From Straminergon stramineum (Eukaryota > Streptophyta > Bryopsida > Hypnales > Calliergonaceae): DNA of 64,000 nucleotides. The DNA lies in NCBI GenBank assembly GCA_963920665.1, contig OY987273.1, positions 14,262,501 to 14,326,500 of the forward strand. The letters run 5' to 3'. Under the pieces are notes generated by a model, which had not been told where the DNA came from, did not search any database, and saw only the letters and a list, made by a program, of their open reading frames with translations. Shown one piece after another: positions 46,401 through 58,320 of this stretch. Made by a program: the position numbers and the translations under genes. Positions within the stretch are counted from its first letter, which is position 1, and each line of letters starts with the position of its first letter.

Positions 46401-46413
46401 TTTTCTTCTAGTG
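46401..46413 (-). repeat. Right terminal inverted repeat of the CACTA element
   Basis: TTTTCTTCTAGTG, the perfect inverse of the left end, followed by AAT, the target duplication. Confidence 0.92.
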
Positions 46414-49100
46414 AATTGACATTGCATGGTGTGACAATTTAAAAACTTAGTGCCGTTCTGTAAATACATGAAACACTTTTATTTATGGTGAAGCGCAATA
46501 TGTAGATGCTTTACAAAACTAATGAGAACTTAATCAATGCCACCATAAAGAGACAATCAAAGATTCTTTGTCAAAAAGAAAGAAGTTTAAAAAAGAAAAT
46601 AAGATTATTAAAGGGTTCTCAAGTTCAGAAAAGGCTTTCAACAAAAAGGCATAAGGACATAACATGAAAATCAAAGTGATCCCAAGGAAAAAAATAGGGA
46701 ATCAAAAAAGAAACTCCCGTACAAATGAAGAAATCATGATAAATAATCACTAAAAATGAAATTGCAAATGGATAGCTATTTAGGCCAAAAGGTGATTCTA
46801 ACCAAAGATAAAGAAAGAAACAAAAATTTACCAAATACATACTAGAATATAAAGAACAAAAAATTGAAAAATTATAAAAGAGCCCTAAAATAATATATTC
46901 TCATTTTCATTTAATCCGACTCTTGAATTCACTTATTATAAACCCTAACATTCACATTATTTAGAGCAATGGAAAAAAATTTCAAATCTTGAAGTTTTAC
47001 AAGTACAGTTCCTCAAACTAAAGTGCTTGAACAATCCTATAGAGATATGTCCAACCAAAAAAGCAATTTCCCCTTGGGTTCAATTCAATGATGAATAAAT
47101 TGCTACTACATGTATTCATTTCCAATTTTGCTCCTACCCTTTTAGCAATTACAATTGCTTTTTAATTAGTCCTTATTAATGATAGTCTCTATTTCAGAGC
47201 ACCCACATCTCTTGTCTTCTAACTAGATTGTTCTTCATAAGTATAATTTATCTTAAATGTAGGGTGCAAATAAAATTCTATAAACTTGGTATTTTTTTGA
47301 ATTTCAAATCTTCAAATAATTACTAACTTCTATATGTTTTTTCTCAACTTGATTCCAACAACTTAAATCCATGAGTTCAAAAAAAGAAGTGTAACCATTG
47401 TTTAGGAATATTTCATTTTTGTTTCCCACAAACTTATAGATTAAGGATTCAAAAGCACAAAGGACTAGGAAGTGCAATTCTTCTCCATGATCCCCAAAAC
47501 TAATCCTATGTATAAATACATTTGAGATTGCATAAAAGTAGGAAAAAAATGGATAATGTATATTTTGATTTTCTTGGGAATATGAACTTTGGGCCTAGTT
47601 TGTTGATTTTCTAATTTTAGAATAGCATGATAACTTTTATTTATACCATGCTCTTATGCATTAAAATACAATGGTACTAATATGGTGAAAATTTCAGATT
47701 TTTTGAGTCTATTCACGACAAGTAAGATTTTTTTTCATTTTTCTCTTAAGAATTTCACAATATTTCCAAATAATCTCAAAGTAGAATTTGAAACCTCATT
47801 TGGGGCATTTGTCCATAACTTTGACATCTAGAGCCTCAAAACCTCAAAAAAAAATTTAGAGATTAAACTTAGCTTAATTACCCACTTTTTTTTAGTTCAA
47901 AGTCTAGTGAATAATGACTAGAGGCCATCAATTTTGTCACAATGGCCTTTCTCTAGGTACACCTGACTTGTTCTCTGGGGTTGTATCTCACTACCCAATA
48001 ATACGGATTGACTCCATGGTATACAAACAACTTATTTTAGAACCACCCTACACTTCCCAATTTATCATGTTCAACATTTTTTTTCACTTGGTGTTTTGAC
48101 ATTTGGAAAATATACTTAACTACAATATGTATGATAGGAAATTATTTTGCCTTCAATATAGTCTCTCATTGTGGACCTATAGCCTATTGTATTCTCCTTT
48201 CATCAAAAATATGGTGAAGTAGATGGTGAGTGTCTCCAAACCCTCAGGCGTTAAGGGGTTAAGGGCCTTAAACTTTATAGATGACTTAAGAAAATAATGT
48301 TGCAATCTGTTTTTAGCTAGTGCTAACCAATTTTTCATTCAATGTAGAACAAAAGAAAAATTTGAAATACTCTAAAGATTCTTTGTCAAAAAGCATAAAT
48401 CATACAAAATGCATTGACTTCCAATGAGCACTTCCATTTTCTTACAAATTCATTATGTAATGCATTTTCAAAATTTCCATGGTCAATAGTACGTCTTATG
48501 GGGAATAGAAAATTAACCCCTAAACGTTGCGATGGATGTTTATTGTCCACTAAATGACAAGGAATTTTCCCCTGTAGGTTAGAATTGCAACTATTCATCC
48601 TCAGAATTAGGGGTGGAAAGTAAAGATCTAAAGTGGATGATATCACATGGTTTGAAAATGGCTGATTTCCATGGTCACTAGCCCAGCATTCAAAGGTTAA
48701 CCCCTAAATGCCCCAGGCACCAAAATGTTGTGTTTGCAAAACTTTGGAGTTAAAGAAAACCCTAACAATTTGCTATTTTGAGAAGCTTGTATTTTTGGAA
48801 AGTTCTCTTTGAAGTCTAGTTTTAGAATTACAAATCCGATTTTGAAAATGAATGATATTGATTTTTATATCCAAGATTTTGTGCAAGGTTACCCATTGCA
48901 ATCTTGACTTTCTATAGTGTTGAGGGCTCTTGGAAATGAGCCTCAAATCACTAGATCTTCAAGAAATAATCACATTCAAAATTCATTTAAAAGAATTGTA
49001 GAGTAGATTTTGAGAAGCCACAAATTGATTGGTGTTATGCATGTTAGGCCCTCCGACCTCATATTTTTTTGGTCACTTGTCAAACTTTTTAGATTTGACT
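46414..49100. other. AT-rich right flank of the CACTA insertion
   Basis: No gene is seen on either strand. It is low-complexity AT-rich DNA with occasional AGGGG words, like the left flank at 25.9-27.7 kb. Confidence 0.5.
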
Positions 49101-50528
49101 AGTGAAAAGAGGATTGAAAGGCTTCACATCACTTTTGCAATTTTAACACCCTCATAGTCAAACATTATAATCTTTCACTCCTTGAGTGATTTTTTTTTCT
49201 ATGTGATCTATAACATCTCTACTTTGAATTTGTACAGTTACAATTCAAAAAAATTGATACAACTTATGAAAATGTTGGCATTTTCTTCATCTAAGAGCAA
49301 ATACCAAAAAACTCAAAACAGGCCTTGGTGGGCATTTACAAGTTCTAGAATTACTACAACTCATGTTTGGATCCGAATGTCTAGGTTTGGCGTCAGTTCA
49401 GCTTCGGGAAATTTGACAAACCTCTATATCGCACCTGAGGTTTGGATTCGGTGCGGTTCGTTCGGTGGAGTCTAAACCTGCTAAGGCGGCTCAACGTAGC
49501 ATTGGGAGGTCTTCTCTCTCCCTGCACTACGAGTTTGTTACTGTTGCGTGTTGCGATTGTTAGGAGCTGGAGTCCGAAGTTTGTTTCATTCGATTCGTAG
49601 TGCGGTTTGTTGTTGTTTTCTTCTTGTTTTCTTCAATGCACACCTGTGCGATGTACCTTTACGATTGTTTACATTCCCTTGCTGCAAGCGTTGGAGAAGT
49701 GCATGGGTAGCTTGTGAGTTGGCCTCAGTTTAGTGGCTGTGGACGTAGAAGTTTCAATAGTTGCGGACACTTGCGAGAGGTTGACTTCACTATATTTACT
49801 CAGTTTGCATTGCGTAGTCTTTAGAAGTTGTGATTGAGTTCAAGTTCCTATTCAATTGTGGAGTTCTGGAGTTCTCAAGTACGATACAGTTTTCTCAAAT
49901 TTGTGAGTTTTTTCTTTCTTTCACTAGTTTTGGTAGTTATTCCTATATTGTTTGATTGTTTTGATAATATTGCTAATTTTCTTTTTAGAAGTTGCTTACT
50001 TGATAGTTGATTGTGCTTGAACGTTGGGCACGAAATTTTTTCCAAAGGCTTTTTCTCACTTTGTTTCCAATACTATGGTTGCGCATTGACAAAGTAGAGT
50101 TGTTGTTGTTTCAAAATTGCATTTCTATTGTTGGGTTTGTTTAAGAATTGGGTTTGGATTCTTGGGTTTGGAATTTGTAGTTTTGCTTTCATGAGTAATT
50201 GTTAGGAATAGGGTTTTGAACATATTTTTCTAAAATGTGGTGCTCATGGGTGTTGTTGGATTTCACATGGACTTCTAAAACAAAGTTCAATGTTTCGAAA
50301 TCTTTGAGATTCCTTTTCTGTGCTTATAGGTCTGTATTCCAATAAGGAAGAAGTGCAATTTCAGTCTCCAAAAGCATTCAGGAAGTCTACACCAAAGTGA
50401 GGTTTCAAGTATTCTATTTTATACAAATTAGTCTACAATTTAGGGTTTTAGAATCTTAGTTCAATCTTAGTATTCAGTTTTTGTTTGCAAATTCTCCAAT
50501 TTTAGGGTTTAGCTTATTCGAAGACACG
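49101..50528. other. Upstream region of the ParB/methyltransferase-like element, non-coding
   Basis: No gene is recognised. Bases about 49,370-49,560 are less AT-rich than their surroundings (TTTGGATCCGAATGTC..., GGTTCGTTCGGTGG) and could be an element end or promoter region, but no repeats pair with it in the window. TTTAGGG words occur at 50,442, 50,505 and 50,590. Confidence 0.35.
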
Positions 50529-53500
50529 TATCATCGAGTTGAGGACACACTACAAACCTAGTGAATAGATTATTATGTAGAGTCTACAAGTTTAGGGTTT
50601 TGATTATAAAAGAAACGTATTGTCGACTCAAGGATATAGTCATGCATGATAATGTAAAGAAAAGCTTGATAACTTCCAAAATGTAATTCCCACATTCCCA
50701 CTAAGGAATAACTGAGAAAATTTAATTCACAAAAAAACGTTGCCTCCCAAGTCATCCACCTTATTATCAAGTCGACGATACCCTCTTAGATAAAGAATTT
50801 ACGGAATGACATACCAACAATTTAGGAAAATTTAGCCAATAAGTACCAGTCCCTACCCATATCATCGACCCGACAATACCTTTAGAATGATTTAAAGATC
50901 ATTCCACCAATCAGAAGAGAAAACAGCACAGAATTAATGATCAAAAAGAACCATTTGGACATCATTGATATGAAATATGACTAATTTCATGCCTGAAAAC
51001 CAACATCTGAGGGACAAATTGTTAATATAGTAACAAATGAGTATTAATGTCCATAAAGGTCTATATATCTTGACAATAATTTCAGCCAACAACCTCACCT
51101 AAATGCAGATGTCTTTGAGTCAATCATTTTTAAACAATGTTTAAAAAACGTCACCCAATTGTATGACCAATGGAATTTCTCCTCCAGCAATCCAAATAAA
51201 TTTATTGTCAGATCGATGATAGATCAATTTCTAACAGATACGCACAAATCACTTGGGAGGATTAAAAGATGGAGAAGCTAGACCTCTATGATTATTCCAT
51301 AATAGCGCATCATCTTCAGCCCTTCATAAACCCCATAAACGACGAGCCCTTCATCAATGAAATGGCAAATAGCTACAGAATGGTATGGGAGTTCAAAGAT
51401 CATATCAGTACTTGGACCTTCAGTGTTAACCATTGGAAGAACTATATTTATCTTAGATACTGAATACAGGACAAAACGAGATACCTACCTTAGAATATGA
51501 AAGAGAAGGTGATAGTGATTGAGGATCACCAAAGCAATTATGTTGTCATTGTGCTTTGCGAAGTTGATGAGAATGGAAACGAGAAAGATCATTGTCACTC
51601 CATTGTAATCAATGTAAATTCTCATTACAGGAAGTTTGATCTCGAGAACCTCATGAGATTCTTGGAGGGGTTGCAAATGGAGTCTCTCAATGAGGAATTT
51701 GAGAAATCTGGCTACGTTCCCTAGAAAAATGGCATAGCAAAGTCCAATGTGACTAGATTGCGCCATATTTTCCAATCTCTTGATCGATATGCCTTAGCAA
51801 AAATCGAGCTTGTCCCATCACTTGGTAGAAACCCCGCACAAGATCAGAGAGGGGAATCCGAGAGTCGTCAACAAGATGGGTCTGCAGCCGGTGGTTCAGC
51901 AAGCAAAGCAACAAGACCAGGTCAGACAAAATCGGCGACAAGAAAGAGAGACAACATCTCAACAAAAAGGACCTCTATCTAGTAGGAAGAAAAAGAGAAG
52001 TTTTCCTAGAGGAGTTGCAGGTGTTGGAAGTTTAGGATCTGCGCTCACGATTGTATCAACAGGTCCAGCATCCTTCGATACTCCACAATCTGACTATGAG
52101 AAGTTTTCTTTAATTCAAAGAAACTTCTAGGCTGACCACAAGGCCTATTTTTTACTCGGCCAGGAAATAGTATCCATGGACATCAAACAATGCATCCTGG
52201 CGAGTGATCAATATGTCATTTGAATACTACAAAAGGATATCGTTGCTGCTATGAAGAATGAACTCATTCAACTGATTGACATGAAGCAGAGGCAGAAGGT
52301 GTGCCTTACCCTCGTCAATTCTTATAATCACCTTTTGAAAAAAAAGCCAGAGAAATGGGAAGAAATCATGAATGGACAGTTCATGATTATCAATAGTCAA
52401 CACAACATCACGGCTTCAAAAGAGCTTCAAAAAGGAGGCTGTGGAGAATCCCACCGAGTAGAGCTTCAAACTTGGGATGCTTTTATTGTCTGGACCCTTG
52501 ATCCAAACAAATTAAGAAACATCTCGAAATTCTACAACTGCACTAATCATTTGGATCATGCTCAACCAACGTGGGATAACCAAATCATTAGCTGCCGAAA
52601 CATCTAGCTCGCCTACAATCGTCCCACAAATGTCCACTCGGAGGATTTAACTCAAAAGAACAAATCCGTTTTCAACTTGACAAGATATAAGGTATGCAAT
52701 TGGTCTTCCTCATTATCATTGAGTCGAGGATAACTTCTTCATTTCCTATGAGAATGTAAATGCAAATTGATAATATCGAATATGAATAACTCTACATTTT
52801 ACTACTATTTAGGGAATTACTTTATGTATGGACTATCTACGTTTTTATTAACATAGTATTATCATCGACTCGACGATACTAAGGAAACAAATTCAATCGT
52901 TTTCATGCCGGATTGTAACAGAATTACTGTATTGGAAAGTGCAGAGCTTCATGGATGCAGTTGTCGAGAGATTCCAAAATATTAATCCTAAAAAGGATGG
53001 TGCTTCCATCAAGGGGACTACGGATCTGAAAAATGAAATTCAAATCATCACCTTGCTCGATGATCTTTGGGCATACTAGAATCCATTTTTGACAAGGCAT
53101 TCCAAAGGAGAGTTGATGGAGCCAGTTTCCTTGAAATTGTTAAAGGAAATTAAAGGTTTCAAGATTAAAGCAATGTCCTTGAAAAGAGAGTTTTTCAAGC
53201 ATTGCGGATGGTTCACGGACATTGACTTTGGAGTTTTTGCGCAGCACCTACTAGATGAAACTTTGGGGCGTAAATCAATATACCCGAAAGTCTTTGTTGC
53301 GAGAACAAGAATACTAGTTCCCAACAAAATTATGCACGATGATTGGATAGAGCGGAGGAAACACAAGAAAGTTGTTCTCCAGGATTTGATGGACTTCAAA
53401 CCCTCTCTAAAGTTCATAGACAATGGCGGCGATGTCATTGATATGACCTGGAGAGCATGGAAGGTAAGGCATTAGTTTACTTCCGTGTCGTGGGATTTCC

Positions 53501-54388
53501 TTCTCTCGCATCCTAGTACTAAGTATTTCAAGAAAAGGCTCAGGAATGATGTGTGGCGGAAGTGGGTGAAGGATCTTGAGAAACAATTTCTAGAGGTCCT
53601 ATACATGTTCAAGAGGTTTATGAAGTTGAAGTACCAACTTCCTAAACCTGCCGGAGGAGTGTAGGTATGAGGAATTGACTTCATTGCCAAGGTGCTCGTC
53701 ACCAACACAAATTATACCTATCATCAACGAGAGGTTAAATTAGTAGTGCTGGATATTAGGGTGGTCCCACGATCAAATCCAACTGATACCGAAAGCACTA
53801 CTGACCCCTTTTTGACTTTCCTTGATCAGAAATTAGAACCAAAAGTAACTGAGCCAAATATCTAGCTCTTCATTCTCGGTGGGAAGGAGGACGTGAAGGC
53901 TGTAACTTCTTTTGCAGCTCTGAGGCTTATTGGGTATGACTCCGTCATATCCACTTACGTCCCCAATAGAGCAGAGATGTTGAATAACGTGACGAATAGA
54001 GGAAAAGCTCCGGATGTGCCGCTCCTCTTCCTTTTCAAGAAGGATAATGACTTTGCCACTGCCGCCCGCATGTGCCTCAAATCAAAATATGACACACCTT
54101 CTAGGTGTGTATACTATACCAATCCGTCAAAGAATACAGAAGCAAAGTAGAGGATACATCCTACTGAATTGTGGATGGAATTTTATCTAGAAATACTCCA
54201 AGCCTTTGTAACGCCTGATGAAAATGTTCTTGGCATCTACGCAAGACCAAAGTTCATGCTAGCTGCGAAGGTTAGTGTATCTTCTCTCTTAGAAATCATA
54301 TTCTTGTATCTAGAATTATAGTTCTTTAATTTTTCTCAGCTTCTCTTTGAAGTATGTGCAGTCCATTGTTATCCTCGAGTCGACAATA
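50529..54388. repeat. Cluster 2 of the 19-bp palindromic motif, upstream of and inside introns of the ParB/methyltransferase-like gene
   Basis: Copies are at 50529-50547, 50618-50636, 50762-50780, 50860-50878, 51203-51221, 52714-52732, 52860-52878 and 54370-54388, all 19 bp and matching TATCRTCGASTCGAYGATA with few changes. The first five lie upstream of ATG 51269. Two lie in the intron 52692-52944 and one in the intron 54271-54464. Two weak matches fall in the last exon (55438-55500 and 55650-55668). The restriction to non-coding DNA and constant length suggest selected binding sites. Confidence 0.8.
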
Positions 54389-55934
54389 ATGTCATCTACC
54401 TTGGATATACATTCAGCATTCATTTAGAAATGCAAAATCTAAAATGTTTGTTTGTGATGTGTAGATGTTCGATGCGTACTTCTATGGCTTCAGTGACAGA
54501 AAAGATGCAAAGCCATACTCAAAAATCGCTCTCCTAGCGAATAAGATGGATAAAAATGACTTCATGATTTTGAATTCACCTTATTTGCTACTATACAATT
54601 GTTCCACAAATCTTGGACCTGTGGTCATTCACTCCAACTCACCTCCATCGCCACCCATGACGTTGGAGTCACCGCTAAAAAGTAATGTCATGGGGAACTG
54701 CTAGAGGGAAGCTATCGGGCCACACGTAAGTACTGATCCTGGCGTTGAAGGCATCAATCAATTCTAGACTAACACATTCCAGCTCCACACATGGATGGAT
54801 GCTCCTGCTATTCCAATCGTCTTGCAAAGTCAATATGATGACGAGGATGTAGAAACCGACACTGAGTTTGAGAGACATTGGGAGGAGTAAGCTGAAGAGG
54901 ATCAAGGGAGAGACAATGAGGACGTTGTCATTACCGAGGTGATCGGATCCTAGGGGAATCGTGGAGCTAAAGAGAATCACCCTTCAATGGGATCCGATGA
55001 CCCAATCATCATTAGTGATAATGATGATATCGATCATCTGCATTCATCAGACGATGACGATGACATAGATGGTGTTCCTCAACCAGTCGAGCTAAAACCT
55101 ATCATCGCACCCTCTGGCGTGGTGGTGAAGGTCGAGAAGGATTGGTGGAAGAAAGAATAGGAAGGTAGGGAGAGGAGGATAGCTAGGTAGAAGGAGTAGG
55201 AGGAACAAGAAAGTCTAGTTGCTGAGCTACTGGCGGGCAATAAGGCTGCCAATGAGAAAATGACTAAATTCTTAGAGAAATCGGATGCAAAATATGACGA
55301 GCTACAAAGCCAGTTCACAGTGCTCTTGAGTGCATTTCAATCCTAGAAGAGCCAATCGCAAAGCTGTTTGATTACATTCTCTATTGCTGTGAGACCACAA
55401 CCTCAAGTGCTGTCGGGTAGTGCTCTAGCCATGCAGGAAATGGTGCACTTGGTCAGTGGGCTATCCTATCCTCGAGTCAATGGTAAGGATGAGGTGATCT
55501 CACTAGCATATGAGGACCTCGTCATCTCAACTCCAACATCCCAAATGCCCAGGATACCATCTCCAAATGAAGGGGCCTTCGAAGTCTTGGTTCCTGAGGC
55601 AGCTCTTGACGTTGCTCAACAGGAAGACACCATTGAAGGAGAAGAACATTATTGTCGAGGCAACAATAATGTTGTCAATGAGGCAGCACAAACGTCTACG
55701 GCTGAGCCTCATAATGCAGCGGTGTGTGAGGAATCACGTGAAGTCCTCTTGGAGGTGAACTCACCCCTTTTTGTGGAGGAAGAAAAAGTTCACTATAAAG
55801 GGGATGATGAAGACCTTCTCGACAACGTTCCGAAGGAGAGCGAGAAAGGACAACCTTCAGCAGCAGAAGTGGCACTAGAGGATCTAGAAGGAACTGCTCA
55901 GGTACAACCTTTTGACCCTTATGATTTCAATTGA
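51269..55934 (+). pseudogene. ParB-like plus beta-class DNA (N4/N6) methyltransferase-like gene, three exons
   Basis: Exon 1 (51269-52691) has a frameshift near 51.85 kb, a basic Gln-rich linker, then a ParB-like domain: VSMDIKQCILASDQYVI, KNELIQLID, MNGQFMIINSQHNITASKEL (52.37-52.43 kb). Exon 2 (52945-54270) joins in phase and ends in a methyltransferase-like fold: KLVVLDIRVVP (motif IV place), NIQLFILGGKEDVKAV...GY, VPLLFLFKKD, RIHPTELWMEFYLEILQAF and ENVLGIYARPKFMLAAK (motif I place). Exon 3 (from 54465) continues AYFYGFSD, then an acidic region, a coiled coil and an acidic C-terminus. ParB followed by a DNA methylase is common in bacteria and phages. Catalytic motifs are changed (DIRV for DPPY, GIYARPKF for DPFxGSGT), so activity is doubtful. 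About 16 TAG, three TGA and one TAA interrupt it, most at Gln-like sites. Confidence 0.55.
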
Positions 55935-56435
55935 TTCTAGAACCTTGGAGTCATTCATGATTGTGTTCGGTGACTGAGGCTAGAAAGTCCTCTACTAGTT
56001 ATCGAATCTCATTTGTATCCATGCTTCTTGATAGGATGTCATCGTTGCTACTTGATTGCTTGGCGTTGGCAACGAATCTATTTGTGGCTACCATCCCTCT
56101 ACAATAGTGTAGCATAGTGTTGAGAGTAGTTTTCAGTCGACTAGAGATGTAATATAATTTTGCGGCTGTAATATGTAGACTTTGTAAATAAATTATAACC
56201 AATTTCCATGGATTTGTGCATTGGTCTAATAGTCTTTCGCTTTCAATGTTTCTGTTGCTTAGCTGCGCAAAAATAAAAGCATGCATCGTCCGCTACCAAT
56301 GAAAGCACTTTCTTATAGGAGACCACAATCGATTAGGGTAACTGAATGCTTCTATCTGCTTTCTGAATCTCCCATTTCTGCATTTAAATAGGTAACTCCA
56401 TTTCTTTGTTGTTATGCTCTGATTAGGTAGTAGCA
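55935..56435. other. Spacer between two element genes
   Basis: Nothing is recognised. Short open frames on the minus strand appear to be chance. The next gene starts at ATG 56436. Confidence 0.4.
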
Positions 56436-58320
56436 ATGGGCGGAAGAGAGATCGTGCCCAAGAATGTGCCTCCCGTACTTCCTCCACTGTGGAGGAAGTG
56501 GCTGAACATTGTCTTCGGCTTGAACGGCATACTCTGTCAAACGGCGATGAAGTCCTATGGGGAGAAATTCAAACTGTATAAGCTCGAAGATAATGGTCTC
56601 TACCATAGGAATCCCACAATCATCGGATCCAAAGCGGTATTCGCGCGGCAAAATCTAAGTGAATTCCTCCGACAAGTGTCCACGATTGAAGATAGGGTCT
56701 TAGTGTGGACAACGATGTTGAAGCGTAATGTAGAACTCATTGCTGGACACTTGTTCAATGGTTGTAGAGCACCCTACAATATTCTGAGTTAGGAAAGATG
56801 CAAAAAGATAGAGTACTCTCCGGGGAAGTTCTTTCATCTCAATGAGCAAGTGCATTGTATGAAAGTACTCTCCGAGACCTTGTTTACCAATCCAAGCGGA
56901 AGCACGTCTTCACCTTGAATAATATGCTTCTCATTGACGACTCTCCGAACAAGAGTGTCTGCAATGAGAATGGGAATGCCATATTCCTAGACACTTAGAG
57001 GCACCATAATCGCAGAGATGACGTCCTCAAGGGGAAACTTCTACCATGGCTTAGACGTCTAGATTCGAACTGCCAACCGGGCCAAATGCAGACATACGTT
57101 GAGGAAAACTGCATTGGTTTGAACCCATTGGGAGCTGGGGACTACAAGGTGGAGGAGCTCATAGACGGGATGATCGAGTCCTTGAAGGTCATGGTCTCTA
57201 GATATGAGCTCCCTCAAATAGGCATAATTATAGAACAAGGCCGATGTAGGAAGTACGCTGTAAAGAAGATTCTTTCTAGATGTGAGATAACATTTTGTGT
57301 ATAATCCTTGATTTGTATGCTACGATCTTTTGTAAATAATATATTCAGTTTGCATTTCCCTTGAATCTTTGCCATGTACTCGGGGTTTTATTATACATGT
57401 CTCCTAGTCTCAATTGAAGATGCTTTTGCATTTGTTGGACAGAGGTAATGTGGGTGGGCTTATTGATCATATATGTATTGCAGGTTGGAAGCATTCGCTT
57501 TGTTGAACCACTGAAAAGGCAACGGCTAACTAGAAGTCTCCTCTCTAGATCGGAAAGGTCGCTATCCAACCAGTCAGAATCCGAGGGGGGGAGTTGCAAC
57601 ATCGCTTCGTATTCCAAACTATACCTGCTGCTGTTTGCTGCAGACACTACATCCACAACCATTGACTATTCCAAGGGGGACGTTGAAGATAGGGTCGTGG
57701 ACAACCCCTTGAGTCAAAGACCTATGAGGACTCCCATATGCTCTCTATCGCCATTGAAGCAAGCATCCTCAAGTCATGGGAATTCCTTCTCGCCAAAACT
57801 GCAAACGGACACGGTAACAAGTTGCAAACTAAAACTACCCTTGCATGAAGCGCCAGGACATCCTCGGCTCAAAGATGATGTTCCAACTCCGTCTGTAGTT
57901 CCTAATGTTCGCATCGATGGATTAAAGTTGGTGGCTGCGTTGGAAGATGACAAAGGGGGGGTGTTACAGAAGCCGACTACTCATGTTATTGTTCTTCGGA
58001 TTGAGGATAAGCAACCTCGTCCCTTACAATCTGTAGGAGCCAGACGATCTCCTTTCACCGATAGTCTTTTCAGGCAACGAATTTCCAGAGAACATCACCG
58101 TTCGCTGGACTCCAAAATAATAGGGATTCGACTTTCAAACATAAACAATGTCAATGCGTCGCTACAGAGGCGACCTCCTCGAGGGTCAAGATCGCTTTTG
58201 GGTTCAGGGGACCCCCAAGCCACTCGAAGGTCAAAGCGAAAGGAAAATGGAGCTCAAAGCTTGAGCTTATGCGAGTCTTTGGGGGGGGGGAAGTGGGCCG
58301 CACTATCATTCTCGACATGA
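56436..58320 (+). pseudogene. FCP1/NIF-type HAD phosphatase-like element gene
   Basis: From ATG 56436: WRKWLNIVFGLNGILCQ at the place of the HAD motif I (DxDGT/L), GSKAVFARQNLSEFLRQVST, then RVLVWTTMLKRNVELIAGHL (motif II region). A TAG (56791) and a frameshift near 56.85 kb follow, then KHVFTLNNMLLIDDSPNKSV (the DD motif of FCP1 domains) and KGKLLPWLRRLDSN. This order is that of the FCP1/NLI-interacting-factor fold. Motif I has Gly in place of the first Asp, so phosphatase activity is unlikely. The segment to 57.3 kb (VEELIDGMIESLKVM) is not recognised. A further exon starts after TTGCAG at 57482 (VGSIRFVEPLKRQRL) and runs to TGA 58320 with a Ser/Arg/Pro-rich, probably disordered tail. It lies 0.5 kb downstream of the ParB/methyltransferase-like gene on the same strand, so both may belong to one element. 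Confidence 0.5.

Larger units (their letters stand above)
27668..46413. mobile_element. CACTA (En/Spm) DNA transposon, 18.7 kb, with captured host genes
   Basis: The left end starts CACTAGAAGAAAA at 27668 and the right end is its exact inverse, TTTTCTTCTAGTG, ending at 46413. Both are flanked directly by AAT (27665-27667 and 46414-46416), the 3-bp target duplication typical of CACTA elements. Inside, a TNP2-type gene points left and a second transposon gene with a Transposase_24-like region points right, each toward its nearest end. Subterminal arrays rich in TGCAACT (left) and AGTTGCA (right) face each other. About 10 kb between the two genes is captured plant DNA in plus orientation: Miro, PCF11/PCFS4 and WDR11 pieces. 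The TNP2 catalytic region is missing, so the element is probably non-autonomous and would have been moved by transposase made elsewhere. Confidence 0.92.

Noticed and set aside
51269..51760. Ulp1-type protease often carried by plant transposons
   Set aside because: The expected HW...D...C catalytic spacing is not visible in this segment.
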